From JAQUCI01 sp034932685 (GTDB lineage: Bacteria > Bacillota_I > Bacilli_A > Erysipelotrichales > Erysipelotrichaceae), in contig JAYFOM010000048.1 of NCBI GenBank assembly GCA_034932685.1, positions 1-35,469 on the forward strand: 35,469 bases of DNA. Direction: 5' to 3'. The notes under the pieces are model-generated. The model was given only the letters and a program-made list of their open reading frames with translations, did no database searches and was not told the DNA's origin. A program made the position numbers and the translations under genes. Positions 17,306 to 25,317 of the stretch are shown here, piece by piece; the first letter of the stretch is position 1; the number at the start of each line of letters is the position of its first letter.

Positions 17306-17860
17306 CTAGTTCTCTTTAATAAGAATCTTATTATCAATATTATATATCCGATATCCAAATGGATTATCTTCAACATACTCATAGTCATAACCTGCGTGTT
17401 TTGACCAACAAGCCACAACTTTAAGTGGTTCTTTTACGCTTGTATTTACTAAACGATGACCAAACTGACCATCAATCAAGTGTACTGAACCTTTAAATAC
17501 GCGTTCTGCCCATGTATTACCATCTTTGTCCATGAATAATAATAATCCTTCACCACCAAAGCCATAATACACTTCACTACGTGCTTCATCCGCGTGAAAA
17601 TGTCCTCTTGTCATATTACATTCACCTTTTACTGTAATCGGATATAATACGGTCAATCCCCACATCATATCTTGTTTAGCACCAACACTTTCATTTGTTG
17701 TACGATAAACATCATACATGACTTCATCATCTCTTAAGCTTTCATCTATTTCTTTATAGAATGATTTAGCTTCATGATAAGGTTTGCTTGTCTTTGTAGT
17801 TGATGGTCCTTCAATAACATGATCAAAAAATAATGTTGCATTTGGTTCAATTATTTTCAT
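17306..17860 (-). CDS. pgiA: Cupin-type (archaeal-like) glucose-6-phosphate isomerase
   Basis: A 184-residue single-domain cupin of the PF06560 type that interconverts glucose-6-phosphate and fructose-6-phosphate using a bound metal. The metal/catalytic residues are visible: GHFH with His87 and His89, Glu96 in SEVYYGFGG, and His135 in GHRLVN. Start at ATG 17860 is chosen because AAGGAG stands six bases before it; a further ATG six codons upstream (17878) is inside that ribosome site's leader and less likely. The gene overlaps the end of the upstream membrane protein gene by 14 bases, so they are coupled. This family is unrelated to the usual bacterial Pgi and is found in Euryarchaeota and scattered bacteria. 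Confidence 0.9.
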   Translation of the reverse strand: MKIIEPNATLFFDHVIEGPSTTKTSKPYHEAKSFYKEIDESLRDDEVMYDVYRTTNESVGAKQDMMWGLTVLYPITVKGECNMTRGHFHADEARSEVYYGFGGEGLLLFMDKDGNTWAERVFKGSVHLIDGQFGHRLVNTSVKEPLKVVACWSKHAGYDYEYVEDNPFGYRIYNIDNKILIKEN

Positions 17861-19481
17861 TAACATCTCCTTGTTCATTGTTTACAATGTTTTCTATGAC
17901 TTCAATAGTAATTATATTATTAACACCCGTCTTTGAAACATAGTAAGAACATCTTATCTCATCATTTACTTTCAAAAACGGTGTAACTGCTAGATTAACA
18001 CTAGCTAATACATTGAACTTTTCATTAGTGTCACTTAACAAATAGTAGTAAGTATTGCCATCGATCGTAACTGGTTGAATAGCAACAATCTTAAATGATC
18101 TTGTAATGACTTGACTTTCATCATAGCTGACTGTCCCCATCATTTGCATATAAGCATTGGCTGCTGCTTCAATACCCAAAGATGAATCACTAGTAGTGAC
18201 CTTCTGATAGTCTTGAACATCAACAAATGCATACATCTTAACTAATCCCGCCGCATCTTTTAATGATAGTAAATAAGTCGGACGATTATTTAGATTTATT
18301 AATAATGGAAAAGTACTAGTGTAGTTTTTCTCTTGGACTGCTCCAGCAGCCGAACTCATAGCACTATACTCTTCAGCGCCTGGGACAGCGTAGAAATGAG
18401 CATCATGTGTTCTTAGGTTTACCATCGCAAAGCCAATATTTGACTCATCATTACTGACAGAGGTTATTCCTGTGTACATAAAGACATCATCATCCATTGT
18501 TATATAGGTATAACCGGCCGTTGTCTGTGTGACATTTCGTTGACTAAACAAACTGTTTAAGAAACCACCTTGGTACATTCCCCAAGAATCAAGTTCCATT
18601 GTGATTAAAGCTGCGTCATATACGTTATCAACCCAGCGTGGTATTTCTTCACCAACGCCATATTTTGCCATCTCACCTGTAACAGCGTTAACCATGATAA
18701 TTCCTTTTACTTCTTTTTTCATTCCAACCCATGTATATTTCAAGGTTTGGATTATCCAATAAGGATTACCATCTTCATCAAGTTCAAAAGAAAACTCTCC
18801 TAAGATGTCAAATGGATTGTTAATTTGTACATGACGACGAAGATTCTTAAAGAAGAATGATGATGGTAGATATTTCAAACCCTCTTCAAGTCTAGTTAAG
18901 GACGCTTCACCTGTGGTTGAATCAACAACAATGTAACCAGCAGTGGCTCCTTTATTGGCAAAATACTTAAATAAACCATTATGTTCAAGTGGTGTAACTC
19001 TTACAATGTTTCCACGATAGTTAATAAGTGAGTATTCATTAGAAACACTGAACTGACTTACAAGATCTGGTAGTTGACCAACAATGCGATCCCCTACTTT
19101 TTGAGTTGATGCTTTATCCAAAAGTGGTAAGTTATCAAAATCTACTGGTCTGATGTCTTCTTCAAATGATGATGGTACAACAGTAATCCGCTTGGTATAT
19201 ATTTTTGCATTAAAAACAGGACTAGCAAATATCATACCAGTAAAGAAAACAACAACTGCCACGATCACAATGATCATCGGATAAAAAGCTTTACCTTTAT
19301 TAAATCCATCTTTCAAACTATATGTTTGACTAATTAAAACCAGTGGTATTAAGATAGCCGGTACAAAGAATCCCCAAAAACCAAAACTCGTAACATTAAT
19401 TGGTGGCAAGATCACATAGTAACCGACAAGCAAGGCTAATATCCAACCTATAACCGCCAATACTGACAATTTCTTTAACAT
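17847..19481 (-). CDS. Membrane protein of unknown function with large external domain
   Basis: A 544-residue protein with three N-terminal membrane helices (about 5-25, 32-52, 68-90) and a large, mainly beta-rich remainder (about 95-530). Two segments look PepSY-like: each has a hydrophobic strand pair ending in VxxxTGE (IVVDSTTGEA near 195, IMVNAVTGEM near 265). The last 90 residues resemble a small OB-type barrel. No catalytic signature is visible. Ribosome site AAGGAGG precedes the ATG closely. The 3' end overlaps the isomerase gene. PepSY-like domains often regulate peptidases or redox proteins at the membrane, but that is inference only. Confidence 0.7.
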   Translation of the reverse strand: MLKKLSVLAVIGWILALLVGYYVILPPINVTSFGFWGFFVPAILIPLVLISQTYSLKDGFNKGKAFYPMIIVIVAVVVFFTGMIFASPVFNAKIYTKRITVVPSSFEEDIRPVDFDNLPLLDKASTQKVGDRIVGQLPDLVSQFSVSNEYSLINYRGNIVRVTPLEHNGLFKYFANKGATAGYIVVDSTTGEASLTRLEEGLKYLPSSFFFKNLRRHVQINNPFDILGEFSFELDEDGNPYWIIQTLKYTWVGMKKEVKGIIMVNAVTGEMAKYGVGEEIPRWVDNVYDAALITMELDSWGMYQGGFLNSLFSQRNVTQTTAGYTYITMDDDVFMYTGITSVSNDESNIGFAMVNLRTHDAHFYAVPGAEEYSAMSSAAGAVQEKNYTSTFPLLINLNNRPTYLLSLKDAAGLVKMYAFVDVQDYQKVTTSDSSLGIEAAANAYMQMMGTVSYDESQVITRSFKIVAIQPVTIDGNTYYYLLSDTNEKFNVLASVNLAVTPFLKVNDEIRCSYYVSKTGVNNIITIEVIENIVNNEQGDVNENN

Positions 19482-19602
19482 ATTTCCTCCTTAAACTCAT
19501 ACGTTCAAGTCAAATAGATTATATCACAGGTAAAGTTGATATTTATTAGTATTTAATGATAATACTTAATCAAGCATTACTCTTTATGATTCTAATTTAT
19601 TC

Positions 19603-19634
19603 TTTATTAATTTGATTTAAATCAAATTAATAAA
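19603..19634. promoter_or_regulatory. 32-bp perfect palindrome with FNR/CRP-type core
   Basis: The 32 bases are a gapless palindrome centred between 19618 and 19619. Its core reads TTGAT-TTAA-ATCAA, an exact match to the FNR consensus half-sites with a four-base spacer. It sits about 47 bases before the ATG of the Ric-like gene and about 120 bases before the divergent membrane protein gene. A regulator of the CRP/FNR superfamily responding to oxygen or nitric oxide is the simplest reading. Confidence 0.65.
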
Positions 19635-19680
19635 CTATTTTCAATGATACTCTTTACTTAGTTATAGAAAGAGGTACAAA

Positions 19681-19971
19681 ATGTTTGCTGAAAAATCGTT
19701 GAAAATGCTTAAAGAATATGTCCCTATCGTCGCTCGTGTTCATGGTCAACACCACCCTGAGTTTTATGAAGTTAAGATCATATTTGATGAGATTACCACA
19801 AAGATAAACCTTGATAACATTTCATTAAGCTTGCATGATGACTTTACAAAATTAAGAAAATTAACCAATAATTATCAAATTCCAAATGATGTTTGTGAAA
19901 CCTATGAGATAGTTTATGTGATGTTATCAGAACTTGACCAAGCTTATACTTCAGCTATGTTTAAAGATTAG
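19681..19971 (+). CDS. Ric-like short hemerythrin-type di-iron protein (iron-sulfur cluster repair)
   Basis: A 96-residue helical protein resembling the short Ric/YtfE-type di-iron proteins of Lactobacillales. A His-rich opening (ARVHGQHHPEF, about 18-28) followed by acidic helices (EVKIIFDEI) and a further LSLHDDF segment give metal ligands, and the CETYE/DQAY tail is typical of the short Ric form. Family members donate iron to repair clusters damaged by nitric oxide or oxidants. It is smaller than full hemerythrin domains, so the di-iron site may be completed by dimerisation or may be incomplete. It heads an operon with a metal ATPase (7-base gap) and carries the FNR-type palindrome upstream; ribosome site AAGAGG. 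Confidence 0.65.
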   Translation: MFAEKSLKMLKEYVPIVARVHGQHHPEFYEVKIIFDEITTKINLDNISLSLHDDFTKLRKLTNNYQIPNDVCETYEIVYVMLSELDQAYTSAMFKD

Positions 19972-19978
19972 GTGTTTT

Positions 19979-21835
19979 ATGCAGAATTTTATCTTAGCTA
20001 GAAAAACCCTTATTACATTTACCAGTGCTATCTTGATCACAATTGGTTTAGTAGCCAAAATAGGTTTTAATAATGAATTAATGGCTACTATCACGCTAAT
20101 TATTGCCTCAATACTAGGAACGCTTCCAATCGCATTATTAGCTTATCAATCACTTCGTATAAGAGTTATCAGTATTGATGTGCTAGTAACTATTGCCGTT
20201 GTTGGTGCCTTTATGATAAAGAATTATGAGGAATCAGCTATCGTCACCTTTTTGTTCTTGTTTGGTGCATATCTAGAAAAACGTACTCTCAACAAAACAC
20301 GCTCAGCCATTAAAAAATTGGTAGCCATGGCACCAGAAACAGCTGTTAAGCAAATGCCTAATGGTGCTTTTATGGAAGTAGCAATAAACGAAGTTGCTAT
20401 TGGTGATATCTTACTTGTTAAAACAGGTGCGAAAATACCTGTTGATGGAAGCATCATCAATGGCGAGGGAAGTATCAATGAAGCTAGTATTACTGGTGAG
20501 TCATTACCAGTTTATAAGACAGAAAACGCAAAAGTATTCGCAGGAACAATATTGGATAATGGAACTATACAAATTGTGGCTGAACTTATTGGCGAAGAAA
20601 CAACTTTTGGTAAGATAATTGAGCTTGTTGAACTTGCTCAAGATTCTAAATCAAAAACAGAACGCTTTATCGATCGTTTTGCGAAATATTACACACCAAC
20701 CGTCTTACTATTAGGATTTATTGTATGGCTTATCTTTAAAGACATCAAATTAGCTATCACGATTCTTGTGCTTGGTTGTCCTGGTGCCTTAGTAATAGGT
20801 GTACCCGTTTCAAATGTGGCTGGTATTGGTAATGGAGCCAAACATGGAATTCTATTAAAAGGAAGTGAAGTAATAAACGATCTCAGCCGATTGGATACTA
20901 TTGTTTTTGATAAAACCGGAACTTTGACGATGGGCAAGCCCAGTGTCACAGCAACTATCTATTACGATAAAGACCCAGATGAAACACTTAGTTATCTTGC
21001 AAGTGTTGAAAACCAATCTGATCATCCCTTAGCCAAAGCTGTTTTAGCTAATCTAAATGACTTTAAAACGTATCCCGTAACTAGTACACAAGTCATAAAA
21101 GGAAAAGGGGTTAGCGCTGCTGTTAATAACCATCAAGTATTAGTTGGCAATCTGGAACTAATGTATCTATCAAACATCAAGTTAAATGAAACAATGATTA
21201 AAGATATCAACACATTACAACAAACAGGAAATTCACTTGTGATTACTGCAATCGATAATAAGATTAAGGTAATAATGGGAGTTAAAGATGAACTAAGAAA
21301 TGATGTTTTAAATACCCTTTTAAAACTTCGAAAATTAGGCATTAAACAACTTATCATATTATCAGGAGACAACCAAGCTACCGTTGATGTTATCAGTAAA
21401 CATTTAAATCTTGATGCTACTCATGGCAATATGTTACCAGAGGATAAAGCCGCTTATATCGAAAATTTGATTAAAAACGCAAAACAAACTGTTGCTTTTG
21501 TTGGTGATGGCATCAATGATAGCCCATCGTTAGCACTTGCTCATATTGGCATAGCCATGGGAAAGGGTACGGACGTCGCTATTGAAACATCCAATGTTAT
21601 CTTGATGAACGATGATCTTACACGATTGCCTCATGCCCTGGCTTTAGCAAAAGCTACTGTTAAAAACATGCATCAAAATATCTTTATTGCCATAGGCGTT
21701 GTACTATTTTTACTTGCTGGAGTTTTCTTTAGTAATTGGATGAACATGACTCTTGGTATGTTAGTACATGAAGGAAGTATCTTAGCGGTAATCTTTAATG
21801 GTATGCGTTTACTACATTATAAAGAAAGGAAATAA
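19979..21835 (+). CDS. P1B-type metal-exporting ATPase with CPG membrane motif
   Basis: A 618-residue heavy-metal P-type ATPase. Start ATG 19979 follows the previous stop by 7 bases; an earlier start would overlap that gene. Motifs: TGES (172-175), membrane metal motif CPG (267-269, in LGCPGALVIGVPVSN), phosphorylation site DKTGT with Asp311, SDHP (347-350), GDGIND (509-514) and HEGS (597-600) near the C-terminus as in Zn/Cd pumps. The N-terminal metal-binding domain normally present is missing; a separate HMA protein is encoded one base downstream. CPG in place of CPC/CPH/SPC means metal specificity cannot be read directly: zinc/cadmium is favoured by the HEGS motif, while iron is suggested by the neighbouring Ric-like protein. 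Confidence 0.88.
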   Translation: MQNFILARKTLITFTSAILITIGLVAKIGFNNELMATITLIIASILGTLPIALLAYQSLRIRVISIDVLVTIAVVGAFMIKNYEESAIVTFLFLFGAYLEKRTLNKTRSAIKKLVAMAPETAVKQMPNGAFMEVAINEVAIGDILLVKTGAKIPVDGSIINGEGSINEASITGESLPVYKTENAKVFAGTILDNGTIQIVAELIGEETTFGKIIELVELAQDSKSKTERFIDRFAKYYTPTVLLLGFIVWLIFKDIKLAITILVLGCPGALVIGVPVSNVAGIGNGAKHGILLKGSEVINDLSRLDTIVFDKTGTLTMGKPSVTATIYYDKDPDETLSYLASVENQSDHPLAKAVLANLNDFKTYPVTSTQVIKGKGVSAAVNNHQVLVGNLELMYLSNIKLNETMIKDINTLQQTGNSLVITAIDNKIKVIMGVKDELRNDVLNTLLKLRKLGIKQLIILSGDNQATVDVISKHLNLDATHGNMLPEDKAAYIENLIKNAKQTVAFVGDGINDSPSLALAHIGIAMGKGTDVAIETSNVILMNDDLTRLPHALALAKATVKNMHQNIFIAIGVVLFLLAGVFFSNWMNMTLGMLVHEGSILAVIFNGMRLLHYKERK

Positions 21836-21836
21836 C

Positions 21837-22070
21837 ATGAAAATATTAACAATGCAACTTGAGACCTTAACTTGCCCATCATGTGCTATTAAGATTGAAA
21901 AAGCATTAAAAAACCTGAATGGCATCACGCTTGATAGTATCACAGTGCTGTTTAACGCTAGTAAAGTAAAACTTGCGTTTGATGATTCAGTGACAAACGC
22001 TACGACTATCGAAAAAGCCATCACCACTCTTGGTTACCAAGTTCTTAAAACCCAAATTAAATCGCTATAA
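21837..22070 (+). CDS. HMA-domain metallochaperone
   Basis: A 77-residue single HMA domain (ferredoxin-like fold) with the metal-binding pair CPSC at residues 13-16 in LTCPSCAIKIEKAL, and the usual ending TTIEKAITTLGYQV. The ATG at 21837 comes one base after the ATPase stop and has GAAAGGA as its ribosome site; a longer frame into the ATPase is rejected. It probably delivers metal to the ATPase, replacing the fused N-terminal domain that the pump lacks. Confidence 0.9.
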   Translation: MKILTMQLETLTCPSCAIKIEKALKNLNGITLDSITVLFNASKVKLAFDDSVTNATTIEKAITTLGYQVLKTQIKSL

Positions 22071-22073
22071 ACA

Positions 22074-22105
22074 AAAAGATTCCTGATATTATCAAGGAAT
22101 CTTTT
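22074..22105. terminator. Bidirectional terminator after the metal operon
   Basis: An 11-bp perfect stem AAAAGATTCCT / AGGAATCTTTT with a 10-base loop, with A- and T-rich flanks. It ends the plus-strand ATPase operon and can also end the minus-strand tRNA-Ala transcript whose 3' end is at 22115. Confidence 0.85.
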
Positions 22106-22114
22106 CTTGTATAT

Positions 22115-22190
22115 TGGTGGAGACGATCGGGCTCGAACCGACTACCTTTTGACTGCCAGTCAAACGCTCTCCCAGGTGAGCTACGCCCCC
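22115..22190 (-). tRNA. tRNA-Ala (anticodon GGC)
   Basis: The minus strand folds as a full 76-base cloverleaf: acceptor GGGGGCG with CGTCTCC, D-arm TAGCTCACCTGGGAGAGC, anticodon arm TTTGA-CTGGCAG-TCAAA, T-arm with GTTCGAGCC, discriminator A and encoded CCA. The anticodon is GGC (Ala). The acceptor carries the G3-U70 wobble pair that marks alanine tRNAs, which supports the assignment independently. Confidence 0.95.
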
Positions 22191-22262
22191 AACTAGACAA
22201 CTATTATTATATTGTAATTTCAATAATTGGCAAGTCTTTTTGCCCTTACTCACAAGCGAGTA

Positions 22263-22296
22263 TAAAAAAAGATCATTGGCATGATCTTCGTTTTTT
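22263..22296 (-). terminator. Intrinsic terminator of ktrA
   Basis: An 8-bp stem AAGATCAT / ATGATCTT with a 4-base loop, flanked by A- and T-tracts. It overlaps the very end of the KtrA gene (stop at 22295) on the minus strand and precedes the tRNA-Ala gene. Confidence 0.75.
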
Positions 22297-22951
22297 ATGA
22301 TTTTAATGTACAAATTTGCTCAAACCCTTTGTTTGATCCAATCATGATTATAATATCACCTACCATAAATGGTTCGTTTGGATCAAGTGTTACTATAATA
22401 GTCGATTGACGTCTAACCGCAATAACTGAAACATCATATTTGGCTCTAACATCAAGTTCGGCTAAAGTTTTACCTACCCATATCTTTGGTATTCTTATTT
22501 CATGAACACTGTATTCATCAGACAAATCAAGATAATCAATGATATTCTCTGATACCAATGATTTGGCTAATCTAATGCCAGCTTCACTTTCTGGTTGAAT
22601 TACTTTATCAGCTCCTGTTTTATAAAGAAGTTTAGCATGAAGATCATCGGCTGCTTTCGCTATCAAATATTTAGCGCCTTGTTCTTTACATAAAACGGTT
22701 GTTAAAATGGAAGCTCTAATATCATCTCCCATACTTACTACCACATAGTCAAAATTACGAATGCCTAACTGTGACAGTGCTCTTTCATCCGTACTATCTG
22801 CTTGAATCGTATGAGTAACATAACCATCAGCTATCTTGATGCGCTCTTCATCCACATCAACTGCTAATACTTGATGCCCCAAATGACACAATGTCTTCGC
22901 TAAACTAATACCAAATCTTCCAATCCCAAAGATTGCTATACTTTTTTTCAT
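22295..22951 (-). CDS. ktrA: KtrA/KtrC-type RCK regulatory subunit of potassium uptake
   Basis: A 218-residue cytoplasmic protein: RCK_N Rossmann domain (1-135) with the dinucleotide loop GIGRFG (9-14) and acidic end of strand two (VDVDEER, Asp32/Asp34), followed by an RCK_C domain (about 137-218). Such proteins form octameric rings that gate the KtrB channel in response to ATP/ADP and often cyclic-di-AMP, which binds the RCK_C domain. The gene follows ktrB by 8 bases on the same strand and forms a classic Ktr pair. Its own ribosome site is weak (AAGGAGCG just before ATG). Confidence 0.9.
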   Translation of the reverse strand: MKKSIAIFGIGRFGISLAKTLCHLGHQVLAVDVDEERIKIADGYVTHTIQADSTDERALSQLGIRNFDYVVVSMGDDIRASILTTVLCKEQGAKYLIAKAADDLHAKLLYKTGADKVIQPESEAGIRLAKSLVSENIIDYLDLSDEYSVHEIRIPKIWVGKTLAELDVRAKYDVSVIAVRRQSTIIVTLDPNEPFMVGDIIIMIGSNKGFEQICTLKS

Positions 22952-22959
22952 AACGCTCC

Positions 22960-24318
22960 TTATCCGACCATTACGTCTTCTTCCGGATATTTAATCCGTG
23001 ATTCGCCAGCTCTACTGCCTAAAGCGAAAACAACGGTTAACAAACCAACTCTGCCCAAAAACATTAATGCACACATAATCATAAGTGTCAAATTCGATGC
23101 TTGTAACGTAACACCTGTTGATAGTCCAACGGTACCAATAGCTGACGCTGTTTCAAATAGAATGTTCAAAAAACCCGATTGGCCGACCAGCGTTCCATTT
23201 TCTACCGATGATATCATCATGACCGCTATGATCAACACTGTAAGTGCTATGATAAATATTGACACCGCTTTACGTATTATCCCTACGCTTAAGCGCTTCT
23301 CAAATATTTCAACATCACCATGTCTTCTAATCAATGATATAGTGATAAAAAACATTACTGCAATCGTACTTACCTTAATACCGCCTGCAGTACCAGATGG
23401 CGCTCCACCAATAAACATCAAGATAACTGATAATAGTTTGCTTGAGTCAGTCAAACTAAACTGATCAATGGTATTAAAGCCAGCCGTTCTTGTTGTAACA
23501 GACTGAAAAGCTGAAGCTAATAGCTGTTGGGGAAAGTTCAAGTTAGCCAAGGTGCTAGGATTATCATACTCAAATAGATAAAACAATACCGTTCCGCTTA
23601 TAATCAAGACAAGCGTCATAACAAGGACCACTTTACTATGAACACGTAGCTTCATAAATGATCTTTTTCTAAATACATCAACAATGACCGCAAATCCTAA
23701 TCCACCAATAATTACTAGTGACATAATAGTTAACATAAACAAAGGATCACCATTATAACTTGTAAATGACGCGTAACCACCAATCAGATCAAACCCAGCA
23801 TTACAAAACGCTGAAACACTGTGAAAGATAGAATACCATATTCCTTTTGTTAAACCATAAATTGGGATAAATCTAAATGATAATAAAAATGCCCCAAAAA
23901 GTTCTAACAAAAAAGTTAACTTCAAAATATTAACTGCTAGCTTAACAATTCCTTGCAAGCGAGATTCACCAAGTGATTCTGCCATTGTCATACGTTCTTT
24001 TAATGATATTTTTTTACCTAATGCAATAAACAAGAATGTTGCGAAAGTCATAAAACCTAAACCACCCAATTGAATCATTATTAAAATCACTAATTGTCCA
24101 AAACTAGTGAAATATGTTCCTGTATCAACAACAACCAAACCGGTGACACAAGTTGCTGAAGTAGCTGTAAATATTGCTTGTAATAATGTTAAACCGCCAT
24201 TATTTGTTGAAATTGGCAACATTAACAATAGTGCTCCAATTAAGATAACACTAAGAAAGCCATATGTAAGTACTTGAGTGGGTTTTATACCATCTCTAAT
24301 GCTCTTTAAGATGCTCAT
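22960..24318 (-). CDS. ktrB: KtrB-type potassium channel/transporter subunit
   Basis: A roughly 452-residue membrane protein of the Trk/Ktr family. All four pore-loop signatures are present in order: CVTGL, CNAGF, RTAGFN and GTVGLS, with two membrane helices around each. I chose ATG 24318 (MSILKSIRDG) because the N-terminus then matches KtrB length; the open frame continues to a TTG at 24399, adding 27 polar residues (total 479). Neither start has a normal ribosome site: ATG 24318 lies 9 bases after a near-consensus promoter, and the strong AAAGGAG at 24387-24381 serves a different frame. Together with KtrA it mediates sodium-dependent potassium uptake. Confidence 0.88.
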   Translation of the reverse strand: MSILKSIRDGIKPTQVLTYGFLSVILIGALLLMLPISTNNGGLTLLQAIFTATSATCVTGLVVVDTGTYFTSFGQLVILIMIQLGGLGFMTFATFLFIALGKKISLKERMTMAESLGESRLQGIVKLAVNILKLTFLLELFGAFLLSFRFIPIYGLTKGIWYSIFHSVSAFCNAGFDLIGGYASFTSYNGDPLFMLTIMSLVIIGGLGFAVIVDVFRKRSFMKLRVHSKVVLVMTLVLIISGTVLFYLFEYDNPSTLANLNFPQQLLASAFQSVTTRTAGFNTIDQFSLTDSSKLLSVILMFIGGAPSGTAGGIKVSTIAVMFFITISLIRRHGDVEIFEKRLSVGIIRKAVSIFIIALTVLIIAVMMISSVENGTLVGQSGFLNILFETASAIGTVGLSTGVTLQASNLTLMIMCALMFLGRVGLLTVVFALGSRAGESRIKYPEEDVMVG

Positions 24319-24327
24319 ATACCAATT

Positions 24328-24356
24328 ATTATACTTTGAGTGATGGCTGTTGTCTA
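24328..24356 (-). promoter_or_regulatory. Near-consensus sigma-A promoter immediately before ktrB ATG
   Basis: TAGACA (24356-24351), 17-base spacer, TATAAT (24333-24328). The expected start site is about 24321, only some three bases before ATG 24318, which would give an essentially leaderless ktrB message. Confidence 0.5.
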
Positions 24357-24373
24357 TAAAGCCCAAAGCCCAC
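24329..24373 (-). CDS. Possible 14-codon leader peptide ahead of ktrB
   Basis: A short frame from GTG at 24373 to TAA at 24331-24329 (MGFGLYRQQPSLKV). It has an excellent AAAGGAG site with 7-base spacing, whereas the main gene has none, and its stop is 10 bases before ATG 24318. Translation through it could deliver ribosomes to ktrB or control its expression. It is in a different frame from the possible long N-terminus of KtrB. A sequencing frameshift is an alternative explanation. Confidence 0.35.
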   Translation of the reverse strand: MGFGLYRQQPSLKV

Positions 24374-24423
24374 TTACTTGCTCCTTTTTTTGTCTTCAAC
24401 CGTTATAATTTGACGACGACAAG

Positions 24424-24452
24424 ATAATATCATCAAAGTTTACATTTGACAA
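24424..24452 (-). promoter_or_regulatory. Upstream promoter of the ktrBA operon
   Basis: TTGTCA (24452-24447), 17-base spacer, TATTAT (24429-24424), one mismatch in each box from consensus. Predicted start near 24417, so the transcript would include the leader peptide frame. Confidence 0.5.
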
Positions 24453-24462
24453 GTAAATTAAA

Positions 24463-25317
24463 TTAGCGATGTTTACGTGATAAATTGACTACAGCTAATA
24501 AATAAAATACAACACCAGTTAGCACTAATATCATTATGCTTATCCATGGCTCGACAACTTTATCATTAAAGCTAAACGTTACTCCCATTAACTCTTTGAA
24601 AGAATTAACATATTCAACAGGAACATGTCCAAAACCTTCATTTATTCCCGCAGCCATCATTACTTGACGGAATAAACTTGCCGCATGCGATACTGGGAAT
24701 ATTTTGATCACAAAGGTAACAGCGGATGGTAATTGGCCAATAGGAATGTAAATACCAGTTAAAAAGCCAATCAATGTTCCTACTACTGTACTAGCAGTTG
24801 AGAATGCATTACTACTTTTAAAGAATGACACCATAAATAATACGATTGCACTATTGGTAAACGTTGCTAGTAGTATCAATCCTAATACTTTAAAGAAAGT
24901 TGTTAATGAAAGTAAACTGCCACCATTACTTAATATGTAAATCTCAGCTAAAACAAGTGTGATCAAACTCATTACAATACCAATGATAATAGCTGATATT
25001 ATATATCCACCAACAAGTTGATACGTTTTTATCGGTGAAACGATAAAGTCTTTTTCTATTTTTCTGGTTTTATCCTCAATCATTGTGCCAAAAGCACCCA
25101 TTGTAGTAGTAAATGATGTTACAGCTAATATACCTGCCATTATCCAACTATCCATGATAAAGCGAGCATTTTCAATGTTATTGAAGGCAGAAGACCAAGC
25201 ATCACCTAAGAAAAAGGCATAAAGACCAATAATGATAAAAACCGCAAGAAGCGAAAAGAATACCGCCGTTTTATCCTTGAAGAAAACTTTCAAGTTTCTT
25301 AATGTAAAACTTAACAT
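24463..25317 (-). CDS. ABC-2 type exporter permease
   Basis: A 284-residue integral membrane protein with six helices (about 15-35, 55-78, 98-122, 135-160, 168-190, 255-278) in the ABC-2 arrangement used by DrrB/NodJ-type drug, lipid or polysaccharide exporters. The conserved stretch GIYIPIGQLP after the fifth helix fits. Its ATG overlaps the ATPase stop by one base (TAATG) and is preceded by AAGGGAG, so the two are translated as a pair. The substrate cannot be predicted from sequence. Confidence 0.88.
   Translation of the reverse strand: MLSFTLRNLKVFFKDKTAVFFSLLAVFIIIGLYAFFLGDAWSSAFNNIENARFIMDSWIMAGILAVTSFTTTMGAFGTMIEDKTRKIEKDFIVSPIKTYQLVGGYIISAIIIGIVMSLITLVLAEIYILSNGGSLLSLTTFFKVLGLILLATFTNSAIVLFMVSFFKSSNAFSTASTVVGTLIGFLTGIYIPIGQLPSAVTFVIKIFPVSHAASLFRQVMMAAGINEGFGHVPVEYVNSFKELMGVTFSFNDKVVEPWISIMILVLTGVVFYLLAVVNLSRKHR

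Noticed and set aside
22092..22313. Minus-strand open frame of 73 codons across the tRNA-Ala gene
   Set aside because: It consists largely of the tRNA read as protein and of terminators on either side.
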